Source: Bradyrhizobium vignae (GTDB lineage: Bacteria > Pseudomonadota > Alphaproteobacteria > Rhizobiales > Xanthobacteraceae). From it: a DNA stretch of 64,000 bases. Below are positions 26,910-34,441 of the stretch, piece by piece. Both the position numbers and the translations under genes were made by a program. The notes under the pieces were generated by a model, which was not told where the DNA came from, did no database searches, and saw only the letters and a list, made by a program, of their open reading frames with translations. Numbering within the stretch: the stretch's first letter is position 1; each line of letters begins with the position of its first letter. The DNA lies in NCBI RefSeq assembly GCF_004114425.1, contig NZ_RDQF01000032.1:1-64000 (forward strand), read 5' to 3'.

Positions 26910-27239
26910 ATGGCTAAGAAGGATTCCGCGAAGAAGGATTCGGCGAAGAAGGCAGCCGCTCCCGCCACGATCACGCTCAAGCACCTCGCCGCCGATATTG
27001 CGGAGCGCCAGGACCTGTCAAAAAAGCACGCCGAGGCCGTTCTGACCGACATGGTCGACCTGATCGCCAAGCACCTCAAGAAGGGCGACCGTGTCCGTAT
27101 CGTGGGCCTTGGCATCCTCCAGGTCCGCAAGCGCGCCGCCCGCACCGGCCGCAATCCTGGCACCGGCGAGGCGATTCACATCAAGGCCAGCAGGAAGGTC
27201 GCGTTCCGCCCGGTAAAGGAACTGAAAGAGGCGATCTAG
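26910..27239 (+). CDS. HU/IHF-family DNA-binding protein with lysine-alanine tail
   Basis: The 109-residue protein is a nucleoid DNA-bending protein. A roughly 18-residue basic extension (MAKKDSAKKDSAKKAAAPA) precedes the normal HU fold. KKHAEAVLTDMVDLIAKHLK is the dimerisation helix region and ARTGRNPGTGEAIHIKA is the beta-arm that intercalates DNA (the RNPxTGE signature). GAGGAGG lies 7 bases before the ATG. The repeated KKDS/AKKA tail recalls histone-H1-like domains and distinguishes it from the usual 90-residue HU. Confidence 0.9.
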   Translation: MAKKDSAKKDSAKKAAAPATITLKHLAADIAERQDLSKKHAEAVLTDMVDLIAKHLKKGDRVRIVGLGILQVRKRAARTGRNPGTGEAIHIKASRKVAFRPVKELKEAI

Positions 27240-27356
27240 CACGTACGATTCATTAGGCCTGACCGGATCTCGTTCTCGCCGCATCATGATCCGCTTTTCT
27301 GATATACCGCCTGCTTCCCAAGACCTGCTCCCCAAGACCCGGCGGTTTGACCAGAA

Positions 27357-28607
27357 ATGTCCTCCCTCTCCTTTTCGCATACCGTGACCGAGCGCTTCCT
27401 GCGCTACGTCACCATCGATACCCAGTCCGATCCGGAATCCCCCAGTTCGCCCTCGACCGAGAAGCAGAAGGATCTTGGCCGCGTGCTCGCCGCCGAACTG
27501 AAGGCGATGGGCGTCGAGGACGCGCATCTCGACGATTTCGGCTATGTCTACGGCACCATCCCGGCCAACACCGAAAAGAAGGTGCCGGTGATCTGCTTCT
27601 GCTCGCACATGGACACCTCGCCCGATGTCACCGGCAAGGACGTCAAGCCGCAGGTCGTGAAGAACTATCGCGGCGGCGATATCGTGCTGCCGGGCGACAC
27701 CAGCCAGGTGATCCGCTTCGCCGAGCACCCCGCGCTGAAGAGCCAGATCGGCAACGACATCATCACCACCGACGGCACCACGCTATTGGGGGCCGACAAC
27801 AAGGCCGGCGTCGCCGAGATCATGGATGCCGCGCATTTCTTCCTCACCAACCCCGACGTGAAGCACGGCACCATCAAGATCCTGTTCACGCCGGACGAGG
27901 AGATCGGCCGCGGCGTCGACAATGTCGACCTGAAGAAGCTGGGCGCCGATTTCGGTTACACCATGGACGGCGAGAGCGCCGGCTGCGTCGAGGACGAGAC
28001 GTTCTCGGCCGACGGCGCCACCATCACCATCAATGGCGTCAGCGCCCATCCCGGCTACGCCAAGGGCAAGATGGAGCACGCAATCAAGATCGCCGCCGCC
28101 ATCATCGAGCGCCTGCCGAAGGAAGGCTGCTCGCCGGAGACGACCTCGGGCAAGCAGGGCTTTCTACATCCGATCGGCATCGAGGGCGCGCTGGAGCAGG
28201 CGACCCTCTCCTTCATCGTCCGCGACTTCACCGAGGAAGGGCTGAAGGAGAAGGAGGTCCTGCTCGAGACCATCGTCAAGGACGTGATGAAGGACTATCC
28301 GCGCTCGACCTACAAGTTCGAGGTGCGCGAGCAGTATCGCAACATGAAGCAGGTGATCGATCGTCACCCGCACGTTCTCGAATACGCCATCGAAGCCATC
28401 CGCCGTGCCGGTCTGCGTCCGATGCGCACCGCGATCCGCGGCGGCACCGACGGCTCGCGCCTGTCCTTCATGGGCCTGCCCTGCCCCAACATCTTCGCCG
28501 GCGAGCACGCGTTTCATTCGCGGCTCGAATGGGTGAGCCGGCAGGACATGGAAAAGGCCGTGCAGACGATCGTGCATCTGGCCATGATCTGGGAGGAACG
28601 GGCCTAG
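27357..28607 (+). CDS. pepT: Peptidase T (tripeptidase)
   Basis: The 416-residue zinc aminotripeptidase of the M20 family removes the N-terminal residue of tripeptides in the cytoplasm. Metal-site motifs are all present: CSHMDTSPD, LLGADNKAGVAEI, FTPDEEIGRGVD and GGTDGSRLSFMGLPCPN with a final NIFAGEHAFHS. The dimerisation lid domain lies between. Length matches the family. It stands alone between the HU gene and an MFS transporter. Confidence 0.96.
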   Translation: MSSLSFSHTVTERFLRYVTIDTQSDPESPSSPSTEKQKDLGRVLAAELKAMGVEDAHLDDFGYVYGTIPANTEKKVPVICFCSHMDTSPDVTGKDVKPQVVKNYRGGDIVLPGDTSQVIRFAEHPALKSQIGNDIITTDGTTLLGADNKAGVAEIMDAAHFFLTNPDVKHGTIKILFTPDEEIGRGVDNVDLKKLGADFGYTMDGESAGCVEDETFSADGATITINGVSAHPGYAKGKMEHAIKIAAAIIERLPKEGCSPETTSGKQGFLHPIGIEGALEQATLSFIVRDFTEEGLKEKEVLLETIVKDVMKDYPRSTYKFEVREQYRNMKQVIDRHPHVLEYAIEAIRRAGLRPMRTAIRGGTDGSRLSFMGLPCPNIFAGEHAFHSRLEWVSRQDMEKAVQTIVHLAMIWEERA

Positions 28608-28917
28608 GTCTCATACCGACCAGGCCCGGCCACCGCGCGCGGCCGAGCGAACGGTGGCTTCCCGCTGCGCCCATCCCGACAACGCGCCGGTGCGGCCGAG
28701 CCTAGGAACCGGCCGATGCGCCGGCCGTTACCGCCCGTCCGCCTCGGAATGCCCCGATAGAGCGCCGCTGTGACGCCATGGCCCGACCAGGCGGGGTCCC
28801 CGACCTCACCGGAGGAGCACGCGCGTCGCAGAACTCGAGCAGACGATGGGCATCCGTGACCTCGCGCAGTTCACGCCGCAGTAAGCGGCGGCTCCCCAGC
28901 CCGGCAGGATCAGGGCT
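28608..28917. other. 310-bp gap between pepT and the MFS gene
   Basis: High-GC sequence with no reading frame that shows family character, no clear terminator and no repeat. I see nothing definite in it. Confidence 0.4.
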
Positions 28918-30099
28918 ATGAAAAAAGTTTCCGCGCACGCCTCGCCCGCTTTCACTTTCGTGCTGACAATGGGCGTGGTCAATCTGTTCGGCGACGTCAC
29001 TTACGAGGGCGGCGCGAGCATCAATGGTCCCTTCATGGCTTCGCTCGGCGCCAGCGCGGCGGCCGTCAGCATCACAGCCGGCGCGGGTGAGTTTCTCGGC
29101 TATTCGCTGCGGCTCGGTGCTGGTTATCTCGCAGACCGCACCGGTCGCTATTGGCTCATCACTTTCGCTGGTTACGTCATCAACCTGTTTGCCGTCCCAG
29201 CCATGGCGCTTGCCTGGAATTGGCAGACGGCAGCCGCATTCATTCTAGCTGAGAGAATCGGACGCGCGTTGCGCAAGCCGACGGTCGAGGCGATGCTCTC
29301 CTACACGACGGGCGAGCTCGGCAAGGGATGGGTCTACGCCGTCAACACCGCGCTGGACGAGATCGGGGCCACCCTTGGCCCGCTTCTGATCGCCCTGGTC
29401 CTGCTCCTGAAAGGAGATTATCGGACCGGTTATGCGCTTCTGCTGATATCCGCCGTGTCCGCGCTCCTCGCGCTGGCCGTCGCACGCGTGAATTTCCCAT
29501 TGCCGTCGCGGCTCGAGCAAGGCCAAACGGCGCCGGCGCGAAGCTTCGCTCGTCCGTACTGGCTGTACATGCTGGCGGGCGCCTTGTTTGCCGCCGGGCT
29601 CATGAGCTTCGAGCTGATCTCGTACCATCTGTCAAAATCGAAGATCGCATCCGAGCAGTGGATTCCGGTCTTGCTGGCGGCCTCGACGGCGTTCGGCGTG
29701 CTCGCAAGTCTCGCCCTGGGCAGGCTCTACGATCACCTCGGTCTCCCCGTGGTGATCGGCGCGGTGTGCCTCTCCGCCCCGTTCTCACCGCTCGTGTTCC
29801 TCGGCGACTTTCAGCTGGTGCTCGTCGGCATGCTGTTGTGGGGCGTCGGCTACGCGACGCAGGACACCCTGCTCAAGGCGCTCGTCGCCGAGGTGCTTCC
29901 CGAGGGAAAGCGCAACCTGGCGTTCGGCCTGTACTATGCAGGTTATGGGGTTGGGTGGCTGGCCGGAAGCATCGTCACCGGCCTGCTGTACGACCGCTCG
30001 ATGACGGCGCTGATCGCGTTTTCGATTGCGATGCAGCTATTGGCGGTGCCGGTCTTTGCTCTGGCGCGGCGAACGCAAGCGCCACCACCCACCCTGTGA
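28918..30099 (+). CDS. Major facilitator superfamily transporter
   Basis: The 393-residue integral membrane protein has about 12 hydrophobic helices. The loop between helices 2 and 3 reads LGAGYLADRTGRYW, the DRxGRR-type motif A of the superfamily. LERIGRALRKPTVEAMLSYT is similar to proteins of the drug/sugar-efflux side. No substrate can be assigned. Transcribed alone. CAGGA precedes the ATG. Confidence 0.88.
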   Translation: MKKVSAHASPAFTFVLTMGVVNLFGDVTYEGGASINGPFMASLGASAAAVSITAGAGEFLGYSLRLGAGYLADRTGRYWLITFAGYVINLFAVPAMALAWNWQTAAAFILAERIGRALRKPTVEAMLSYTTGELGKGWVYAVNTALDEIGATLGPLLIALVLLLKGDYRTGYALLLISAVSALLALAVARVNFPLPSRLEQGQTAPARSFARPYWLYMLAGALFAAGLMSFELISYHLSKSKIASEQWIPVLLAASTAFGVLASLALGRLYDHLGLPVVIGAVCLSAPFSPLVFLGDFQLVLVGMLLWGVGYATQDTLLKALVAEVLPEGKRNLAFGLYYAGYGVGWLAGSIVTGLLYDRSMTALIAFSIAMQLLAVPVFALARRTQAPPPTL

Positions 30100-30163
30100 T
30101 TAGCCGGGGAAGTCGGTCGCCTCCACGAACGAGAGCGGCCGACACGATCTTGTGCGAGCGATC

Positions 30164-31054
30164 CTACGGCACCGGCATCGCGCGTGGATTGCGATGGAAG
30201 CGGTTGGCGCTCGCCATCCAGTTCGGCAACGGCTCTCCATCCCGATGCCGTCCACCGGCGACGGCGGCAGCCCATGCCACCGCGGCGCCGACCAGGGTCG
30301 CGGCTGCGACCGAGAACGCCACGATGATCGAGTTGCGCCTGGCACGGTTGATGGCCGTCTTTGACTCTGCGATCAGGGTGTCGACCCGCCGTTCGGCGTC
30401 AGGTGCCGCAAGGCCCGTCACAGCCGCGACCTGTTGCACGAGGTAGGTCCGGTCGTCCGTGCTGACACCGCTGTGGCTGGACGACGTCATCAGGATCCGT
30501 CCCGCTTCCGCGCGTCCTTCCCTCAGATCGGTGTTCGGCGGGCGGCGCGGCGCGCGGAACAGCTTGTCGAGCTCATAGCTCAACAGCGGCTCGGCCGCGG
30601 ACGTGTTGCTCGCCGAGCTGCGCATCGGCGAACGATCGATCGCAGCAGCGCCAAGAAGAGCCAGCAGAGCTGCGCCCAGGAGCACAGCGAGAGCCCAGGA
30701 CGTCAGGCCATGCAAGCCGTCGCGCCGCTCGTCATCGTCCTCGATCTTGGCCGGCGCCGGCGCCGGTCGCGTTGTCCGGCCGGCGATATAACCGCCGAAG
30801 CCGAAGCTGATGATGGCCTGGATGATCAGATACAGCCCCGAGAGCAGCGCCAGCGCTGCCGAGGCATCGCGCCATGTCGGCGAAGCCGAACTGACGCCAA
30901 GGCCGATGGCAACACCAAAGCTCACCAGGATGAACGACATTGCGCCCGCCGCAAGCGCGCCTGCGAACACGGAACTCCACTGTATGGTTCGAGGAGCCTC
31001 GCCCGCCATGCCGCCTTCCATGACCTCTTCCCGCATGAGAGTTTCAACCGTCAT
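30164..31054 (-). CDS. Membrane protein of unknown function
   Basis: The 296-residue protein has three N-terminal hydrophobic segments (residues about 27-55, 62-90 and 118-138), then a polar region of some 90 residues, and a final helix around residues 243-268 (SIIVAFSVAAATLVGAAVAW). The start (MTVETLMREEVMEGGMAGEA) is cytoplasmic. No catalytic motif. It lies 10 bases behind the 24-residue gene and is presumably co-transcribed with it. Confidence 0.75.
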   Translation of the reverse strand: MTVETLMREEVMEGGMAGEAPRTIQWSSVFAGALAAGAMSFILVSFGVAIGLGVSSASPTWRDASAALALLSGLYLIIQAIISFGFGGYIAGRTTRPAPAPAKIEDDDERRDGLHGLTSWALAVLLGAALLALLGAAAIDRSPMRSSASNTSAAEPLLSYELDKLFRAPRRPPNTDLREGRAEAGRILMTSSSHSGVSTDDRTYLVQQVAAVTGLAAPDAERRVDTLIAESKTAINRARRNSIIVAFSVAAATLVGAAVAWAAAVAGGRHRDGEPLPNWMASANRFHRNPRAMPVP

Positions 31055-31064
31055 TGCGGTGCTC

Positions 31065-31139
31065 TCAGCGCAAGCCGAAGAACGACAGGATCGCCATGAT
31101 GACGACGATCAAGCCGATCAGATAAATCAGTCCGTCCAT
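31065..31139 (-). CDS. 24-residue membrane mini-protein
   Basis: The product, starting MDGLIYLIGLIVVIMAILSF, is a single transmembrane helix with a short polar end (GLR). A very strong GAGGAGG site lies 8 bases before the ATG, better than that of most genes here, and it precedes the 296-residue membrane protein gene by 10 bases. I recall nearly identical short proteins in other Bradyrhizobium genomes, but that is memory, not a search. Likely a small protein partner or leader. Confidence 0.7.
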   Translation of the reverse strand: MDGLIYLIGLIVVIMAILSFFGLR

Positions 31140-31277
31140 TGTCCGTCCTCCTCAGTCTCTCCTGCTCGCTAATCGCGAGGTATGAGGAACGTTCCAAATT
31201 GGACGGATCGCCTGGAACGAACGTGGAAGATGCGGGTTATCCGCTCAAGTCCCAAGGATAGAGAATGTGAGCACATG

Positions 31278-31310
31278 AGGCCTCAGCCGGTTCGTCCGGC
31301 TGGGGCCTTT
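31278..31310 (+). terminator. Orphan rho-independent terminator
   Basis: A 13-bp stem (31278-31290 with 31296-31308, one mismatch) with a TTCGT loop is followed by TTT. No plus-strand protein gene ends just upstream, so it may end a small non-coding RNA transcribed from about 31150-31278, or the element may have another role. Confidence 0.5.
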
Positions 31311-31414
31311 CCGCGTTGCGGCCAGCTTTGGCTGTCCCTGTCCCATGTTAACGACGCAAGGGCCGGGATCATTGATGATGCGACGGGGCGGAACCTCCAG
31401 GTCAGGAGAGGCGC

Positions 31415-31651
31415 GTGGATCGCAGAACGGCATGCCTGCATCAGGCGAATGCATTTCGGGAGAAGGCCCTCGCCGATCCCGAGCACCACGACCAATGGAT
31501 TGACGAAGCCATCAAATGGCTGGAACAGGCGATGGAAGCGAGCTGTCACGCCGTCATCACCATGGAGGCTGACGACGGCAGCGACGCTCCGGAGCCGGCC
31601 CCCACGGTCGCAGCCATGGCCCCGCATCGGCGCGTCATTATCCGCCAGTGA
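31415..31651 (+). CDS. Small conserved hypothetical protein
   Basis: The 78-residue soluble protein starts at GTG 31415 (MDRRTACLHQANAFREKALA). It continues DQWIDEAIKWLEQAMEASCH, a helical pattern typical of a repeated small rhizobial family. CAGGAGAGG lies upstream. The tail is Ala/Pro-rich and less conserved. No function known. Confidence 0.65.
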   Translation: MDRRTACLHQANAFREKALADPEHHDQWIDEAIKWLEQAMEASCHAVITMEADDGSDAPEPAPTVAAMAPHRRVIIRQ

Positions 31652-31771
31652 TAGGCGCTGGCGACGTATCCACCGGTGCGGCAATTGTTCCAAGGACGTA
31701 ACAATGTTGCGGGTCGACACTGTTCCCGCGCCCATGCTAGGCCGAGCACAGACCGCAACCAGAGTAACGTC

Positions 31772-32137
31772 GTGCTCGCAAACCGCCAGCCCTCGGGATC
31801 GTGCCGCTCGCGCAACTGGCGCGGGCTGCTGTCCGTGCTGATCGCGGTGGTCTACCTGCTCGCGAGCACGCTGCACGGCTCGCACGACATCGACGTGACC
31901 ACGCCCGGCGGCGGCTCGGAGATCGCTACGGTCCTTGATGGCCCCCCGGGCCACGGCGACCACCCTAAGGTCATCGGCAGCCATCACTGCCATGGCTGCT
32001 TCTCGCTGACGGTGACGCAGCCGGCGCCATTGACCGCATCGGTCATGCTCGTGTCCGCAGCGAGCCCGCAACGTGCACCCAGGCTCGCCGGAATTGTCCT
32101 GGATACCGACTCCCCGCCTCCCAAACATACTGCCTGA
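31772..32137 (+). CDS. Small secreted His/Cys-rich protein ahead of the efflux genes
   Basis: The 121-residue product has a hydrophobic segment LLSVLIAVVYLLASTLHGSH that looks like a signal-anchor, followed by a periplasmic-type region with HDIDVTTPGGG, HGDHPKV and SHHCHGCFSL. The His/Cys cluster is a plausible metal site. The frame is open from 31676. The GTG at 31772 fits the signal segment better, but the start is uncertain. It sits 55 bases before the TolC-type gene, so a role in metal sensing or binding for the efflux system is inferred. Resembles DUF2946-type proteins. Confidence 0.6.
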   Translation: MLANRQPSGSCRSRNWRGLLSVLIAVVYLLASTLHGSHDIDVTTPGGGSEIATVLDGPPGHGDHPKVIGSHHCHGCFSLTVTQPAPLTASVMLVSAASPQRAPRLAGIVLDTDSPPPKHTA

Positions 32138-32192
32138 ACGGATTGGTCGGGCGGCCCGCGCCCGTTAGGTTCATCCTTCACAGGTCGGTTTC

Positions 32193-33467
32193 ATGTTTCG
32201 CAGGGGAATGGCTGCGCGCCTCGCGTGCGCGGCGGCGTGTCTGATTGCCGAAGTGGCGCTAGCTCCGTCTCACGCCCAGACTTTGACGATGCGCAGCGCG
32301 TTGTCGCGCGCGCTGGCGGCGAGCCCGCGGCTGACGGCGGCGGAGCGCGACGTCGGCATCGCCACGGGCCAGCGCATCCAGGCGGGCGCGCTGCTCAATC
32401 CGGAACTGTCCTACGAACAGGACGATTCATTCGGCTCCGGCAAATATCGCGGGACGCGATCGGCGGAGACCACGCTGCAGATCAGCCAGGCCTTCGAGCT
32501 GTTCGGCAAGCGCGACGCGCGGATTGCAGCCGGGGCGGCTGGGGTCGAGGTCGCGGCGATCCAGCGCAAGGCCGTCAGGCTGGAGGTGCTGTCGGAGACC
32601 GCGATCGCCTTCCTCAGCGTGCTCGGCGCACAGCGGCGCATCCAGATCCTCGACGAGCAGATCGCGGCGATCGACCGCCTGACGCCGCTGCTCCGCCGCC
32701 GCGTCGAGGCCGGCGCCTCCTCACCGGCCGAGACCGGCCGCGCCGAGGTCGCCTCGGCGCTGGTGAAGGCCGACCGCGAGCGCTTCAAGGCGACGCTGGC
32801 GAGTGCCCGGCGCGAGTTCGCGGTGCTGATGGGCGATCCCGCCGCGAAATTCGGCGAAGTCTCCGGCCGGCTCGACACCACGGGCAAGCCGCCGACCTTC
32901 CAGTCGGTGGTCGCCGCCATCGATGCCAATCCGCAACTGGTGCGCTGGACCGCCGTTTACGCGCAGCGCAATGCCGAGCTGCTGCTGGCGCGGCTCAAGC
33001 CCTATCCAGACGTGCGGATCGCCGCCGGCTGGCGCCATTTCAACGAGACCAATGACGATGCCGTGCGCCTCACTCTCTCGGTGCCGATCCCCGTCTTCGA
33101 CCAGAACCAGGGCAATATCCTTTCGGCGCAGGAGAGCCTCGCCAAGACGCGCGCCGAGCGCGAGACCAACCGCAACGCGCTGGTCGTGATCGCCGGGCGC
33201 GCCTACGACTCGCTGCAGGGCTCACTGCGCGAGCTCGCGGTGCTGCGCGAGGTCGCGATCCCGAAGGCCGTCGAAGCGTCCGAGGCGATCTCGCAGGGCT
33301 ACGGACAGGGCCGCTTCACTCTGCTCGAGGTGCTCGATGCCCAGGCGAGCGTCACCCAGGCGCGGCTGCGCGAGCAGGAGGCGCTGCAGAATTTCCATGC
33401 CGGGGTCGCGACCATCGAAGGCCTCGTCGGCAACCCCTTCACGCTGGCGCGGGAGAGCGCACGATGA
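32193..33467 (+). CDS. czcC: TolC-family outer-membrane efflux channel
   Basis: The 424-residue protein has a signal peptide (MFRRGMAARLACAAACLIAE and on, cleaved near SHAQ), and two long coiled-coil halves typical of TolC/OprM proteins (for example RAEVASALVKADRERFKATL). It would form the outer-membrane duct of the RND metal pump encoded next. The gene ends 4 bases inside the adaptor gene. The symbol reflects neighbours, since the family itself does not specify metal. Confidence 0.88.
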   Translation: MFRRGMAARLACAAACLIAEVALAPSHAQTLTMRSALSRALAASPRLTAAERDVGIATGQRIQAGALLNPELSYEQDDSFGSGKYRGTRSAETTLQISQAFELFGKRDARIAAGAAGVEVAAIQRKAVRLEVLSETAIAFLSVLGAQRRIQILDEQIAAIDRLTPLLRRRVEAGASSPAETGRAEVASALVKADRERFKATLASARREFAVLMGDPAAKFGEVSGRLDTTGKPPTFQSVVAAIDANPQLVRWTAVYAQRNAELLLARLKPYPDVRIAAGWRHFNETNDDAVRLTLSVPIPVFDQNQGNILSAQESLAKTRAERETNRNALVVIAGRAYDSLQGSLRELAVLREVAIPKAVEASEAISQGYGQGRFTLLEVLDAQASVTQARLREQEALQNFHAGVATIEGLVGNPFTLARESAR

Positions 33468-34441
33468 GGACCTCCTCCACCATTCTCATCGCCATCGTTG
33501 CCGCAGCGCTCGGCGCCTACGGCTATTCCCGGCTCGCCCCGGCCAAGCTCGCACACACCGAGCATACCGAGCATTCCGAACAGAAGAAGCCGAACAACCA
33601 TGTCGAGCAGGACGAGCACGGCGCCGACCGCATCCGCATCTCCGACGTCAAGCTGGCAGCCGCCGGCGTGAGCCTGGCGGAGGCCGCAAGCGCCACACTG
33701 ACCGACACGCTGTCCTTCAATGGCATCCTGCGTGCCAATCAGGAAACGGTGGTGCAGGTGACGCCGCGCTTTCCGGGCGTCGTCAAATCCATCCTGAAGC
33801 GCATCGGCGAGAAGGTCGGCAAGGACGATCTGCTCGCCGCGATCGAGAGCAACCAGAGCCTCACCGTCTACGAGCTCAAGGCGCCGATCGCCGGCACCAT
33901 CATCGAGCGGCAGATCTCGCTCGGCGAATACGCCTCCGAGCAGAAACCGGCCTTCGTGGTCGCCGATCTCTCGACCATCTGGGTCGATCTGTCGATCTAC
34001 CGGCAGGACCTCAGGCGCGTCCGCATCAACGACGAGGTGCTGATCGATCCCGACGACGGCCGCGGCGAGATCAAGGGCACCATCTCCTACATGGCGCCGA
34101 TCGGTTCGAGCGAGACCCAGACCGCGCTGGCGCGGGTGGTGCTGGCCAACCCCGACGGCCGGCTTCGTCCCGGCCTGTTCGTCACGGCGCGGCTGATCCT
34201 CGCCGCGCGCAATGTCGCGGTTGCCGTGCGCCGAAGCGCGATCCAGACGCTGGAGAACAAGACCATCGTGTTCGTCCGCGAGGATGGCGACAAGATCGAG
34301 GCGCGCCCGGTGGAGCTTGGCGACTCCGATCCGAAATTCGTGGAGATCCGCGCGGGCCTTTCGGCCGGCGAGCGCTACGTCGCCGAGAACAGTTTTGTGG
34401 TCAAGGCGGAGATGGGCAAGGGAGACGCCGATCATGATTGA
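33464..34441 (+). CDS. czcB: RND efflux periplasmic adaptor
   Basis: The 325-residue membrane-fusion protein has an N-terminal anchor (SSTILIAIVAAALGAYGY). After it lies a His/Glu-rich stretch HTEHTEHSEQKK and NNHVEQDEHG that may bind metal. A barrel-sandwich (lipoyl-like) part follows, with VTPRFPGVVKSILKRIGEKV and LKAPIAGTIIERQISLGEYA, then the beta-barrel domain. It overlaps the upstream TolC gene by 4 bases and the pump gene by 8. Shorter than many CzcB proteins. Confidence 0.88.
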   Translation: MRTSSTILIAIVAAALGAYGYSRLAPAKLAHTEHTEHSEQKKPNNHVEQDEHGADRIRISDVKLAAAGVSLAEAASATLTDTLSFNGILRANQETVVQVTPRFPGVVKSILKRIGEKVGKDDLLAAIESNQSLTVYELKAPIAGTIIERQISLGEYASEQKPAFVVADLSTIWVDLSIYRQDLRRVRINDEVLIDPDDGRGEIKGTISYMAPIGSSETQTALARVVLANPDGRLRPGLFVTARLILAARNVAVAVRRSAIQTLENKTIVFVREDGDKIEARPVELGDSDPKFVEIRAGLSAGERYVAENSFVVKAEMGKGDADHD

